From NCBI GenBank assembly GCA_016867315.1, contig VGJV01000002.1:1-51385 (forward strand): DNA of 51,385 nucleotides. The letters are read 5' to 3'. The notes under the pieces are model-generated. The model saw only the letters and a program-made list of their open reading frames with translations, did no database searches and had not been told where the DNA came from. How positions within the stretch are numbered: the first letter of the stretch is position 1; each line of letters begins with the position of its first letter. The DNA comes from Candidatus Liptonbacteria bacterium. GTDB lineage: Bacteria > Patescibacteriota > Minisyncoccia > UBA6257 > 2-01-FULL-56-20. Positions 18,619 to 28,282 of this stretch are shown here, one piece after another. A program made the translations under genes and the position numbers.

Positions 18619-18976
18619 CATCGGGATCCTTAGTGAATATGGCAGTTCCACCGTATCCATCATCAGTTATTCCATTATCTTCCATTTCTATTCCCATTTT
18701 ACGTAAGGTTCCCTCTATTTCATCCAAGTCTTCTCTGGTATCAATCTTAAAAGCCCAGTGATTTAGTCCTAGTTTCTCAGGATCAAAAGTCTCGTCTTTT
18801 CCAATTACCAATTGAGAATTCGCGAGCCATAGTGAAAACATTCCATCGGTCAAACCACAAACATCTTCCTCATCATGCATTACTTCCATCCCACATACAT
18901 CTCTGTAGAAATCACGTGATTTAGAAATATTCCGCACAATCAAAGTAATATGATGAACTCCAGTTGTTGTAACCAT
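18587..18976 (-). CDS. VOC family (glyoxalase/bleomycin resistance-like) protein
   Basis: GVHHITLIVRNISKSRDFYRDVCGMEV...HWAFKID...AIFTKDPDGMKVEFHLQE. Confidence 0.9.
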   Translation of the reverse strand: MVTTTGVHHITLIVRNISKSRDFYRDVCGMEVMHDEEDVCGLTDGMFSLWLANSQLVIGKDETFDPEKLGLNHWAFKIDTREDLDEIEGTLRKMGIEMEDNGITDDGYGGTAIFTKDPDGMKVEFHLQE

Positions 18977-19053
18977 AAGTAAAAATGAAAAAGAAGATAA
19001 TTAAACCTTTTTATTTTTTAATTAATACCTTAACAAAACTCTTCGAGTTTTAA

Positions 19054-19072
19054 CCTCTACCTAAGGTAGAGG
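19054..19072. repeat. Perfect hairpin CCTCTACCT-A-AGGTAGAGG
   Basis: 19-nt palindrome in the VOC-ftsZ intergenic region. Confidence 0.45.
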
Positions 19073-19191
19073 ATTTCTACGAGCGTTAATAAAACCAAAA
19101 TTTTCAAATTGTTACATATAAATCAAGGAGCCTCTTTCGAGGCCCCTCAAGAGAAAAATAAAAAAAAGGGAAGTTAATAAGAACTTTGTCT

Positions 19192-20271
19192 TTATCTGAA
19201 GACTTCGATGCCTAAATCAGACATCTCTGACTTCATTGAGGCTTCTTCACGGAAGGCTTTCTTACCAAGGACATAAGGTGATCTGACACCCGTCATGATA
19301 GTAATAACTCTGACGCGATTAGCGAATTCCTTATTGACGCGAGCTCCAATAATTACTTGGGCATCCTGGCTGATGTTCTCTGTTACAAGCTCACCAACTC
19401 CTGCGAATTCCTCAAGCTTGAAGTCAGGGCCGCAAGTGATGTGGATCAAAGCTCCTGTTGCTCCTTTATAGTCTACATCGAGCAAAGGATGTGTCAAAGC
19501 TTGCCTGACTGCTTCATCTACTCTTGCTGTTGTGTCAGATTCTCCAACGCCGATTACTGCTACGTCGCCATTCTTCATAATAGCTGAAACGTCTGCATAG
19601 TCTAAGTTAATCAATGATGGCAAGGTAATAGTTTCCACTATGCCTTTGATCATTGTACTGACTAGCTCGTTAGCTACTGCGAATGCCTGCTCCATAGGCA
19701 AGTTTCCAGCGATATCTACCAGTCTATTGTTATCAATCACGATAACAGTGTCAACAACTTCTGTAAGTTCCTGCAATCCAAACTCTGCTTTGTCATGTCT
19801 TGCTTTTTCACACTCAAACGGCATTGTGACTACTCCTATTACTACAGCTCCAGATTCTTTAGCAAGCTGTGCAACAACGGGTGATGCTCCTGTTCCGCTT
19901 CCTCCCCCCATTCCTGTGAGGACGAAGACCATATCAGCTCCAGATGCAGACTTCTTAAGCTCAGACAAAGATTCCTTTGCAGCTTCTCGTCCCTTGGCAG
20001 GATATCCCCCGCATCCAAGACCACGTGTAAGCTCTTTTCCGATAAGTATTTTCTCATCTGCCTTTGTTATGCTCAAATGTAATGCATCAGTGTTGATAGC
20101 ATAAATAGAAGCTCCATTTATTCCTTTGTTGAATAGCCATGTCGCCATATTGCTTCCAGCTCCTCCAATACCAAATACTTTGATATTGGCTTTTCCAGCT
20201 CTCAATTCATCAAAATTGATGCTATGCGTCTCCGCATTTTTGATCGCCTCTTTTGCAAAATCAAGTACCAT
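19192..20271 (-). CDS. ftsZ: Cell division protein FtsZ
   Basis: IKVFGIGGAGSNMATWL, VLTGMGGGSGTGASPVVA, NLDYADVSAIMKNGDVAVIGVGES. Confidence 0.97.
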   Translation of the reverse strand: MVLDFAKEAIKNAETHSINFDELRAGKANIKVFGIGGAGSNMATWLFNKGINGASIYAINTDALHLSITKADEKILIGKELTRGLGCGGYPAKGREAAKESLSELKKSASGADMVFVLTGMGGGSGTGASPVVAQLAKESGAVVIGVVTMPFECEKARHDKAEFGLQELTEVVDTVIVIDNNRLVDIAGNLPMEQAFAVANELVSTMIKGIVETITLPSLINLDYADVSAIMKNGDVAVIGVGESDTTARVDEAVRQALTHPLLDVDYKGATGALIHITCGPDFKLEEFAGVGELVTENISQDAQVIIGARVNKEFANRVRVITIMTGVRSPYVLGKKAFREEASMKSEMSDLGIEVFR

Positions 20272-20416
20272 GTTTTTTACCTCCTTTCAGTTAATATTTA
20301 TGTTTTTTCAAAGGCCACTTCACTATTTATACTTGACGATACCAGATTATATAAGAATGAGAAGATAAAAAGAGTGAAAATGATAATTTTATAAGGAAAA
20401 AACCACATATATATAC

Positions 20417-20950
20417 ATGATAAAAAAGTCTTCTGCATTCGATAAGTTTGTAAATTTCAAAACTAAGAAGAGAGCAGATATCACGACTCTCTTTGAGCAC
20501 CCATCAGCCTTCAAAGGAGTTGTAGATGAGATGACGAAACCATTCGGAAAAGTGAAAATAGATAAGATAGTAGGATTAGATGCCTTGGGATTTATCCTGG
20601 CGAGTGGAATGGCCTTAAAAATGAGAAGGCCTTTGATACTTATAAGAAAAAAAGGAAAATTGCCTTACCCGTCTAGTGCGTTACTAAGGATTGATGCAAG
20701 AGGTGTAAAAACGGACAAAGATAATAATCCAAGCAGGAAGTTAGAGATAAGAAAAGATTCTATTAAGAAAGGAGATCAGGTTCTATTGGTAGATGAATGG
20801 ATCCACACAGGAACACAAGTGCTTGCAGCAGTAAAGATTATAGAAAAATTAGGTGGGAGGGTAGTAGGAATTGCATGCTACAGTGCCAATCTTAACGAAA
20901 AAACTAATGTCTTATTCGATAAGTACAATCTCAAGCAGGTCCGCAAATAG
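20417..20950 (+). CDS. Adenine phosphoribosyltransferase-like PRTase
   Basis: IVGLDALGFILASGMALKMRRPLILIRKKGKLP and VLLVDEWIHTGTQVLAAVKIIEKLGG PRPP loop. Confidence 0.87.
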   Translation: MIKKSSAFDKFVNFKTKKRADITTLFEHPSAFKGVVDEMTKPFGKVKIDKIVGLDALGFILASGMALKMRRPLILIRKKGKLPYPSSALLRIDARGVKTDKDNNPSRKLEIRKDSIKKGDQVLLVDEWIHTGTQVLAAVKIIEKLGGRVVGIACYSANLNEKTNVLFDKYNLKQVRK

Positions 20951-20957
20951 ATTGAAC

Positions 20958-21992
20958 TTATATTCTCTTCAGTCTATCCATGAATTCTGCAATATACTTT
21001 AAAGGAAATAAGCACCCAGATGCGGCTTTATGCCCGCCTCCATCTGAATTCTCAAACCCTTCGACTATTTTTCTTGCGAGTATAGACACATCTTCTCCTC
21101 TATCTTGCCTTCTAAACGAGCATTTTACAAGGTTATTAGACTTTCTGTAAATGACGATTGTCTTATCTGGAATTTTATGGCTTCTATCGTTAATTACAAC
21201 CTCTCTTATTGGAAATATCCCTTTGAATTCCCATACATATCTTCCATTTATCTCCTTCTTCTCAGAATCAAAAGACTCTAATGCTTTATCGACCTCTTCT
21301 TGCACTTCAGCTATATGTCCTCCCAAGATGCCAAGTTCGCCGAACTGCCTGGGAAATCTATCGTAAAAATCATATATTGTATCTTTATAATATACTAAAG
21401 CAAGATAAAGTTTGTATTGAAAATCCCATATCTTGCTATCTTTTACCTCTTCATCTCCAGGAACGAACTCTCCTCCATATTTTTTATATACTTCTGACAA
21501 GAAACCTCCATTTGACTTCCATGCCCAATCAGATAAGGATGCGCAAGCAACCGCCCAATCCCAAGATTTCAGTTCTTGTATTTGTGAAAATAAAAAATAA
21601 CAGAGATAGGCTGCGCACATTCCTTGAGCGTTCATATATACTGTCTTTTCAGAATTGAAATCTTCTATTATCTGATGATGATCTATTATCAATATTTTTG
21701 CAAAAGATTCCAATTTAATGAATTTGTCTTTGGTTTTAAAATTCAGGTCAGTCATGACGACCTTGGTCACACCTTCTTTCCTTAGTTCTTCTATAAGTTC
21801 ATCATTCAATTCCTCATATCCTACGAGCCTAACTATATTTGGATCAATGGCTTCACTGACTATTTTTGCAGAAACTATGCCATCCAGGTCAGACTTGTGA
21901 CTAACTACTGCAATCACATCTTTATCATCTAAAGAACCAACATATTCAGCAAACCTTTTCTCATTCCCAGTAATCCAATTGGGTTTTTCCAT
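20958..21992 (-). CDS. DHH family phosphoesterase
   Basis: VVSHKSDLDGIVSAKI, ILIIDHHQI, GGGHKAASGC (DHHA1). Confidence 0.93.
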   Translation of the reverse strand: MEKPNWITGNEKRFAEYVGSLDDKDVIAVVSHKSDLDGIVSAKIVSEAIDPNIVRLVGYEELNDELIEELRKEGVTKVVMTDLNFKTKDKFIKLESFAKILIIDHHQIIEDFNSEKTVYMNAQGMCAAYLCYFLFSQIQELKSWDWAVACASLSDWAWKSNGGFLSEVYKKYGGEFVPGDEEVKDSKIWDFQYKLYLALVYYKDTIYDFYDRFPRQFGELGILGGHIAEVQEEVDKALESFDSEKKEINGRYVWEFKGIFPIREVVINDRSHKIPDKTIVIYRKSNNLVKCSFRRQDRGEDVSILARKIVEGFENSDGGGHKAASGCLFPLKYIAEFMDRLKRI

Positions 21993-22009
21993 GCTCAGGT
22001 GATTGATAC

Positions 22010-22687
22010 TTATACTCTTTCTAAAATGACAGAATTAATGCCATTTTGCAAGCAGAGAGATTCAAATCTTTTAGCATCATCAATCGTGCCTACTACTCCA
22101 GACCCATAATGCATGGGGATTGCCAGATCAGCACCTAACATCTTGGCCACGTCTGCAGCGTCTTCTGCAGTCATTACATAAGTCCCAGAAACAGGCAACA
22201 ATGCCACAAACTCATTTCCATGTTTCCCATATCCTGTAAGCCTCTCCATGTCAGGTATCTTGTCTGTGTCTCCTGCATGGTAGATGATTACCCCATTAAA
22301 TTTGATCACAAAGCCAAGCCACCTCTCAGATTTTGGATGAAAATCATTCCCGACATTATATGCAGGTACGGCTTCTATTTTGACTCCATCCATCTCAAGT
22401 TCATCACCAATCTCCATTATCTGCATTTGGACATCATCGATTCTCGTTATCTTGCTTTGTGCATCAGGGGACGTTATTATCGTAGTCCCTTTTTTTGACA
22501 TCTTAGCAATATCTTTTATGCTGCAGTGGTCAGAGTGACTGTGTGTGACAAGTATGTAGTCTGCTTTTCCAGCAGCATCTGATACATTATATGGATCTAT
22601 CGCTATCCTTTTTCCATTACTATTACTTATCAAAAAGCCATCGTGGCCTAAAAATTCAATGATGACATCTTTTATCTTCATCAACAA
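22010..22687 (-). CDS. Metallo-beta-lactamase superfamily hydrolase (UPF0173-like)
   Basis: ILVTHSHSDHCS, IIYHAGDTD, AIPMHYGS. Confidence 0.93.
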   Translation of the reverse strand: MLMKIKDVIIEFLGHDGFLISNSNGKRIAIDPYNVSDAAGKADYILVTHSHSDHCSIKDIAKMSKKGTTIITSPDAQSKITRIDDVQMQIMEIGDELEMDGVKIEAVPAYNVGNDFHPKSERWLGFVIKFNGVIIYHAGDTDKIPDMERLTGYGKHGNEFVALLPVSGTYVMTAEDAADVAKMLGADLAIPMHYGSGVVGTIDDAKRFESLCLQNGINSVILERV

Positions 22688-22855
22688 TCAATCTTTACTT
22701 AATTTATAAGCTTACTGGTGATTGACATGAAAGATTTAAATATGAGGAAAAATGGGCAGTTGACGGCCATATTACAGATATTTCATTCGATACATACTGG
22801 CAGGCATGAGACTGATAGTTTTTTATTGCACTATTTTGACCAACATTAAGAGGTA

Positions 22856-24169
22856 TTAAGAAAATTTCCCTGCTATCTTCAACGCCTTTAAATCATTTCC
22901 TTTGGCACACATTACCTGTAAGCCGACAGGTATATTTTCCACAATTCCCGATGGTACAGCAACAGAGCATATACCGGCCAGATTCGCAGGGCAAGTAAGT
23001 GCATCAGCAGCATATACTTCTTCAATGCTCATCTTGTCCCCCTCCCCAACCTTCCATGGCAATATTGGGCACACAGGTATTATTATACAGTCTACTTTGC
23101 CGAAAGCTTTTGAAAATTCTTCTGATATCATTTGTTTAATTTCCAATGATCGTCTATAATATGCTCCCGCGTGTTCTGCTTTAGTGATCTCGCTCCCTCC
23201 AAGTACTCTCCTTAACACTTCCTTGCCGCACTTATCTTCAAACCGATATCCGTACCTCCTTCCATCAAACCTCCTTGTCCCAGAATAAAACTCTGAATAT
23301 ACGAGAGGATAATATGTCTGTACAGCAAGCCCTATGTTTTCAAGTTCTATTTCTTTTATAAGCCATTTATTAATCTTTGCGACCTCTCTTAGTTTATGTT
23401 CCACAATTTTATGAATCCTTGAATCTATTCCTTTTATCTTTAAAACTCCTATATTTATTGTATTCCCTTCATCTTCCTTTATGTCTTCACTCATAGTATC
23501 TCTCTCATCTCTACCTGATATAACTTCAAACAACAATTTAGCATCCTCAACATTTTTTGCTAGTGGCCCTATCTGATCAAGGCTCATCGACAGGTCTACA
23601 AGTCCATATCTGGAGACTGCGCCATAACTTGGCTTCATCCCAACTATCCCGCAATGCGAGGCGGGGGCCCTTATGCTCCCTCCAGTATCGCTTCCTAGTG
23701 CAACATCGCAAAAACCTGCTGCTACTGCCGCAGCACTACCGCTGCTGCTTCCTCCAGGTATTTTTCCCAATGCAGCAGGGTTCTGTGTTGGTCCAAATGC
23801 GCTATTTTCCCCACTTACTCCTGCCGCAAATTCATCCATATTTGTCATCCCTATTATAACTCCATCTTCTCCCTTGATCTTAGAAATGACAGTAGCATCA
23901 TAAGGTGCGACATAGTTCTCTAAGACACGCGAAGCGCAATTACATATAATCCCTTTTACATTTATATTACTCTTTACAGCCACTACGAAACCATAAAGCT
24001 TTCCTTTCTTGCCTGTCTTTTTAAATTTTTCATCCACAGCTCTTGCCTCCTCAACAACTTTATCGTTAAGATGTAAGAACGCATTAATCTTGCCATCCTC
24101 TTTTTTTATCTTTTCCAGAAACTTCTTTACTTTATCTTCTACACTCATACCGATTTTGAGAATTAGCAC
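22856..24169 (-). CDS. gatA: Asp/Glu-tRNA amidotransferase subunit A
   Basis: PGGSSSGSAAAVAAGFCDVALGSDTGGSIRAPASHCGIVGMKPSYGAVSRYGL. Confidence 0.95.
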   Translation of the reverse strand: MLILKIGMSVEDKVKKFLEKIKKEDGKINAFLHLNDKVVEEARAVDEKFKKTGKKGKLYGFVVAVKSNINVKGIICNCASRVLENYVAPYDATVISKIKGEDGVIIGMTNMDEFAAGVSGENSAFGPTQNPAALGKIPGGSSSGSAAAVAAGFCDVALGSDTGGSIRAPASHCGIVGMKPSYGAVSRYGLVDLSMSLDQIGPLAKNVEDAKLLFEVISGRDERDTMSEDIKEDEGNTINIGVLKIKGIDSRIHKIVEHKLREVAKINKWLIKEIELENIGLAVQTYYPLVYSEFYSGTRRFDGRRYGYRFEDKCGKEVLRRVLGGSEITKAEHAGAYYRRSLEIKQMISEEFSKAFGKVDCIIIPVCPILPWKVGEGDKMSIEEVYAADALTCPANLAGICSVAVPSGIVENIPVGLQVMCAKGNDLKALKIAGKFS

Positions 24170-24190
24170 TTTATTAATCTTCCTTTACAA

Positions 24191-24421
24191 TCAATGTACT
24201 AGTTCCTTTGCTCTCTGTTCTAATGCTTGCTTTTGAGAAGCATCCATCTTTCCATATTTATCAGAATGTGCTTTCTTGAAATGTTCAATCATTTTCTCGG
24301 CAGTCTCATCAATATTTTTACCTCTTGCCACAAAACCACATTCCATGTTTCCTAATGAGTAACAGTTCAATTCCAGCTCATTCAAACCGGCGCGTGCTTT
24401 GTCAGGATCTGCCTCTTCCAT
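24191..24421 (-). CDS. DUF1059-like small protein
   Basis: NMECGFVARGKNIDETAEKMIEHFKKAHSDKYGK. Confidence 0.75.
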   Translation of the reverse strand: MEEADPDKARAGLNELELNCYSLGNMECGFVARGKNIDETAEKMIEHFKKAHSDKYGKMDASQKQALEQRAKELVH

Positions 24422-24500
24422 ATTATTATAAGAAAATAAGAAGTTTATGAACCTTTCTTTTGTACAAAAACAAAGTCGTGTCTAAGGTTTATACAAAGGC

Positions 24501-25034
24501 TTACCAGCTTATATTCTTCACAGGCTTCTTAATATACATAATCTCCTGCAATTCATAGACTTCCATGGTGCTTTCAACTTGATCGTCAAAATATCTTATC
24601 TGATATTCCTTATCATTTTTGTCAAATACTTCTATAGTCATCTCTTTAGTGCTCCCATGATCCATTAAGACATAATGAGCATCTACCTCTAATTCCACAC
24701 CATCTATCTTTATCTTGTCTCCTTTCTTGATCTTTGATACTGGTCTAGATGCACTTACCTTGGGAGGTTCTGACGGCCCATTATGGTTCATCTTCTCTAT
24801 AACATTAACTGCATCTTCAACCATGTCATCCATGTCATCCATATCATCTTCATCTACTGTCTTCTTTTTCACTTTCGCAGGCTTGGATGCAGGAGCATAT
24901 TCTACATCTTCATCATCACCAAATGCATCATCCAAAGACATCCCTTCATCATCACTTTTATCCGCATTTACTTTCCCTGCTTCTTTCTTTTTTGTTTTTT
25001 TAGCTACCATTTCTTCTTCTCCGCGATAATGCAA
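24501..25034 (-). CDS. Hypothetical acidic protein overlapping the gatC-like ORF
   Basis: Basic/acidic low-complexity N-terminus, then a compact domain KIKKGDKIKIDGVELEVDAHYVLMDHGSTKEMTIEVFDK. Confidence 0.65.
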   Translation of the reverse strand: MHYRGEEEMVAKKTKKKEAGKVNADKSDDEGMSLDDAFGDDEDVEYAPASKPAKVKKKTVDEDDMDDMDDMVEDAVNVIEKMNHNGPSEPPKVSASRPVSKIKKGDKIKIDGVELEVDAHYVLMDHGSTKEMTIEVFDKNDKEYQIRYFDDQVESTMEVYELQEIMYIKKPVKNISW

Positions 25035-25246
25035 TCCTCATCTTTATTTGGCGCGTTAGCAAGTAACATATCTCTGAACGCCTCATCTCCAGATGCTCCC
25101 TTCCCCTCTTCTCTGAATCCTCCAACTCTTTCTTCATTTTTCTTTTTGGAAATCTTAATCTTGGACAACGCAGAGCTGAACTTTTTCAATATTTCTTGTA
25201 CTTCTACTTTAATCTTTTCCTTTTCTTTCTCAGAAATTGCATTCAT
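25004..25246 (-). CDS. gatC: GatC-like amidotransferase subunit C
   Basis: REEGKGASGDEAFRDMLLANAPNKDEDCIIAEKKKW resembles the GatC C-terminal segment. Confidence 0.65.
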   Translation of the reverse strand: MNAISEKEKEKIKVEVQEILKKFSSALSKIKISKKKNEERVGGFREEGKGASGDEAFRDMLLANAPNKDEDCIIAEKKKW

Positions 25247-25467
25247 ATTTGTGAAAGAAAGCTTGAATTTATAAAGCTAATGTAGTGAAGTTTACTTTCT
25301 TTTAAAAAAATACTGCATCGATCCTCTCTTTAGTAATGATTTTTTTAATCTTGTAAGGATACTCCTTGAAAATCCCCTAAAACAAGTAGTCTCATTACCA
25401 ATGCAAGAAAATCTTATTAAAAAAAATATCTAGTAAAATATAAATACAGACCAAGGTTAAATTTTTA

Positions 25468-25737
25468 ATGGATATTAGATTGGTGAAAGATTCTGATCTT
25501 CTAAAGAGGTCTTCACTCTACCGAGAATTCCAAGCAGAACGCGAAGAGGTTCTAAGGCATAAGTGGATAGAATCTGAGAAAGCAGGTTATGACATAGGTT
25601 TTGAACATGCCCTAATCGATTGGATAATTCATCATCGCTCTAAATGGAGAACGTGGAGAAAACAAAACTGCCCAGAGTGTCCATATTATATGAAAAAACC
25701 CGAGAGCAATCCCTTGCTACCAAATATTAAGTTTTGA
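25468..25737 (+). CDS. Hypothetical protein
   Basis: 89-aa ORF with internal CPECPYY. Confidence 0.55.
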   Translation: MDIRLVKDSDLLKRSSLYREFQAEREEVLRHKWIESEKAGYDIGFEHALIDWIIHHRSKWRTWRKQNCPECPYYMKKPESNPLLPNIKF

Positions 25738-25898
25738 GTACCACAATTTCTTTTAGAAGAGATTTGTTTCATGCATGATGCTGAACAAGTACATAAATTC
25801 CCAATTTAGATTGGAAAGCAACTAGAGGAAATAGGTAAATTAAGAAGTAATAATTCAAAGGCATTTTCATTTAACCATCCTTCTCTTAGACTATCACT

Positions 25899-26005
25899 AA
25901 AACGATGCGCCACTTCAGATTCATTATAGAAGAAGTTAATCTTAAATGGCAGTCAGGAATCTTAGAATCTTGATGAGGTGTGTTTTTGGTCGATTCTCAA
26001 CATAA
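25899..26005 (+). ncRNA. HEARO/omega-RNA-like element, copy 4, degenerate
   Basis: AAAACGATGCGCCAC and ATGGCAGTCAGGAATCTTAGAATCTTGATGAG retained; distal hairpins eroded; ends TCTCAACATAA. Confidence 0.5.
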
Positions 26006-27400
26006 TCACTTCTTCTTTTTCTCTTCCTTTTTAGGAACATCCAATTTAATGAATACTTCCTTGAGCTGCTTCTCGCTTACTGAAGACGGAGTATCAAGCA
26101 TGACGTCTTGTGCAGCTTTATTCTTCGGGAAAGCAATCACATCGCGGATAGTGTCTGCGCCGATAATAATCTGAATAAACCTGTCGAGGCCAATAGCATA
26201 CCCTCCGTGTGGCGGCGCTCCATACGACAAAGCATGCAGCAAGAAACCAAACTTTTCCTCTGCTTCTTTCTCGTCAATGCCCAGAACTTTAAACACTCTC
26301 TTTTGAATTTCTGGATTATGGATGCGAATGCTGCCACTCAGCAATTCTGTTCCATTCAAGACCAGGTCATACGTCTTCGCCTTCACTTTCAAGGGCTCTT
26401 TCTCAAGCAAAGTCAAATCAGAGGGCATGCAGAACGGATGGTGCGCAGCAACATATTTCTTCTCTTCCTCAGAGTACTCAAAAAGCGGAAAGTCCACAAT
26501 CCAGGAAAAGGCATACTTCTCTCCGGTCTCCTTGCGCAAATCGGGCTTGTCAGAGTTGTACTTCTTCATCGCCTCTGCATACGGAATCCTCCGAAACGGC
26601 GTCTTCAGATCCTGATGAAGAACCTCCTTAAACAACGCCTTCATGAGCTGCTCAACACTCGAATAAATATCTTCTTCATTAACAAACGACATCTCAACAT
26701 CGAGTTGCGTAAACTCCGGCTGTCTATCTGCACGCAAATCCTCATCGCGTAAGCAGCGCGCGATTTGAAAATATCTATCCATTCCCGATACCATCAAGAG
26801 TTGCTTAAATAATTGCGGCGATTGCGGGAGAGCATAGAATTTGCCTGCATGAACACGGCTCGGTACAAGATAGTCGCGCGCTCCTTCCGGCGTTGATTTT
26901 GCAAGTAAGGGTGTCTCAAACTCCGTAAATCCTTCCTTGGCAAAGAAACTACGAATGGTCTGCATAATCCTGCCGCGCAAATGGAGATTGCGCTGCATGC
27001 GCTCGCTGCGCAAATCAAGATAGCGATACTTCATCTTCACATCCTCATTGACCTCTGCATCATTGAGCATAAACGGCAGAGGCGGACAAGGATTCAATAC
27101 CTCAAACGCCTCACAAAAAACTTCAATGCTCCCTGTAGATAGCTCTTTATTCTCAGTTCCTGCCTTCCTCTTCACCACTTCCCCAACAATCTTCACGCAC
27201 GACTCCAGCGCAATGCTCTTTGCCTGCTCAAATCCCTTGCTTTTCTTAATCAAAACAACTTGCACAACTCCATATCTGTCCCGCATATCCAAAAAAACAA
27301 CACCTCCATGCGCTCTTACTGTCTGCACCCATCCACATAATTGCACTTTCTTTCCCACATCTTTTCCGCTTAATTCTCCGCATGTATGTGTTCTTAACAT
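26006..27400 (-). CDS. aspS: Aspartate--tRNA ligase, bacterial type without GAD insertion domain
   Basis: CGWVQTVRAHGGVVFLDMRDRYG, ARDYLVPSRVHAGKFYALPQSPQLFKQLLMVSGMDRYFQIARCLRDEDLRADRQPEFTQLD, GYAIGLDR; 464 aa, joined at SDKPDLRKETGEKYAFSWIVDFPLFEY. Confidence 0.95.
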   Translation of the reverse strand: MLRTHTCGELSGKDVGKKVQLCGWVQTVRAHGGVVFLDMRDRYGVVQVVLIKKSKGFEQAKSIALESCVKIVGEVVKRKAGTENKELSTGSIEVFCEAFEVLNPCPPLPFMLNDAEVNEDVKMKYRYLDLRSERMQRNLHLRGRIMQTIRSFFAKEGFTEFETPLLAKSTPEGARDYLVPSRVHAGKFYALPQSPQLFKQLLMVSGMDRYFQIARCLRDEDLRADRQPEFTQLDVEMSFVNEEDIYSSVEQLMKALFKEVLHQDLKTPFRRIPYAEAMKKYNSDKPDLRKETGEKYAFSWIVDFPLFEYSEEEKKYVAAHHPFCMPSDLTLLEKEPLKVKAKTYDLVLNGTELLSGSIRIHNPEIQKRVFKVLGIDEKEAEEKFGFLLHALSYGAPPHGGYAIGLDRFIQIIIGADTIRDVIAFPKNKAAQDVMLDTPSSVSEKQLKEVFIKLDVPKKEEKKKK

Positions 27401-27464
27401 GCCAAATCCAAATAAACGCGCTTTTTAACCCTTTTCTTTCAGAAAACCTTACTTTGTTAAGATC

Positions 27465-27516
27465 TCAAAGTCTATCGGACTTTGATGGCCATCAAGGATT
27501 AATATCCATGAGGTTT
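27465..27516. repeat. Double-hairpin repeat upstream of aspS
   Basis: TCAAAGTC-tatcg-GACTTTGA TGGCCA TCAAGGAT-taat-ATCCATGA GGTTT. Confidence 0.5.
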
Positions 27517-27547
27517 CCTAAATCTTATTTTTAACCCTTATGCTACA

Positions 27548-27913
27548 TTAATTTTCCCAAGGACACACTCTGGGATTTCCGCCCCTAGGATCTTCCCATC
27601 CAAAATCATTCCCCTTTATTTCCGTCACCGAAACTGTGTTCATAACTCTTGTTCCATTGCATTCCACAGTAATATCCATACATTTTCCACTAAGCGTGCA
27701 TAATGCAAATGTCCATGTATAATGAAGAGGCTCATCATCTTTCTCATCAATTGCTAATCCAGTCCCACTCACTTTTTGTACAAATAATCCTGCGAAGAAA
27801 GCCAGAACTACAAGTGCCAGCACAATTAACACAAGCCTCCAATTTGCTTTTTTACGCATGGGACAAGTAATCAAGGTACCTTTATAAAATTTGTTATCCC
27901 TACATAGAGACAT
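27548..27913 (-). CDS. Hypothetical single-TM protein
   Basis: N-terminal TM LVLIVLALVVLAFFAGLFV, then an extracellular-type Cys-containing domain. Confidence 0.65.
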   Translation of the reverse strand: MSLCRDNKFYKGTLITCPMRKKANWRLVLIVLALVVLAFFAGLFVQKVSGTGLAIDEKDDEPLHYTWTFALCTLSGKCMDITVECNGTRVMNTVSVTEIKGNDFGWEDPRGGNPRVCPWEN

Positions 27914-27953
27914 TTTTAGAAAGATTTATAAAGTGTAATTAAAGCTTGAATCT

Positions 27954-28277
27954 ATGGCAACAAATCCTCTAAGCAGAGTAAATATGTACTTCCCAATAAA
28001 AGGTCTGGCAAGAATACTCTTTCCTCATAAGCCCCTAGACGTATTTCCAATAGGTAATGATCCCTATCAACCATGTAATTTACCTACTTTCACAAAAGAT
28101 GATTACGCTTGCTTTTCCACAGGAGAAGACGTTGTTATAACAAGTATCGGTACATATCAGAAAATAAATGATGCCTGTCATGCAGGTCCGGCACAAATAA
28201 ATTCCAAATTAACGAGTGCACGTTTTCTCTGCTATGCGCTTAAAGAATTTGACGAAGACATAGCCTTGGATCACTAA
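27954..28277 (+). CDS. Hypothetical protein
   Basis: 107-aa ORF, convergent with gatE. Confidence 0.55.
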   Translation: MATNPLSRVNMYFPIKGLARILFPHKPLDVFPIGNDPYQPCNLPTFTKDDYACFSTGEDVVITSIGTYQKINDACHAGPAQINSKLTSARFLCYALKEFDEDIALDH

Positions 28278-28282
28278 AGGAT

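Noticed and set aside
24800-24860. Short tandem CATGTCATC-like repeat
   Set aside because: Codon-level repetition in the acidic MDDMDDM tract of the 24501-25034 protein, not an independent repeat.
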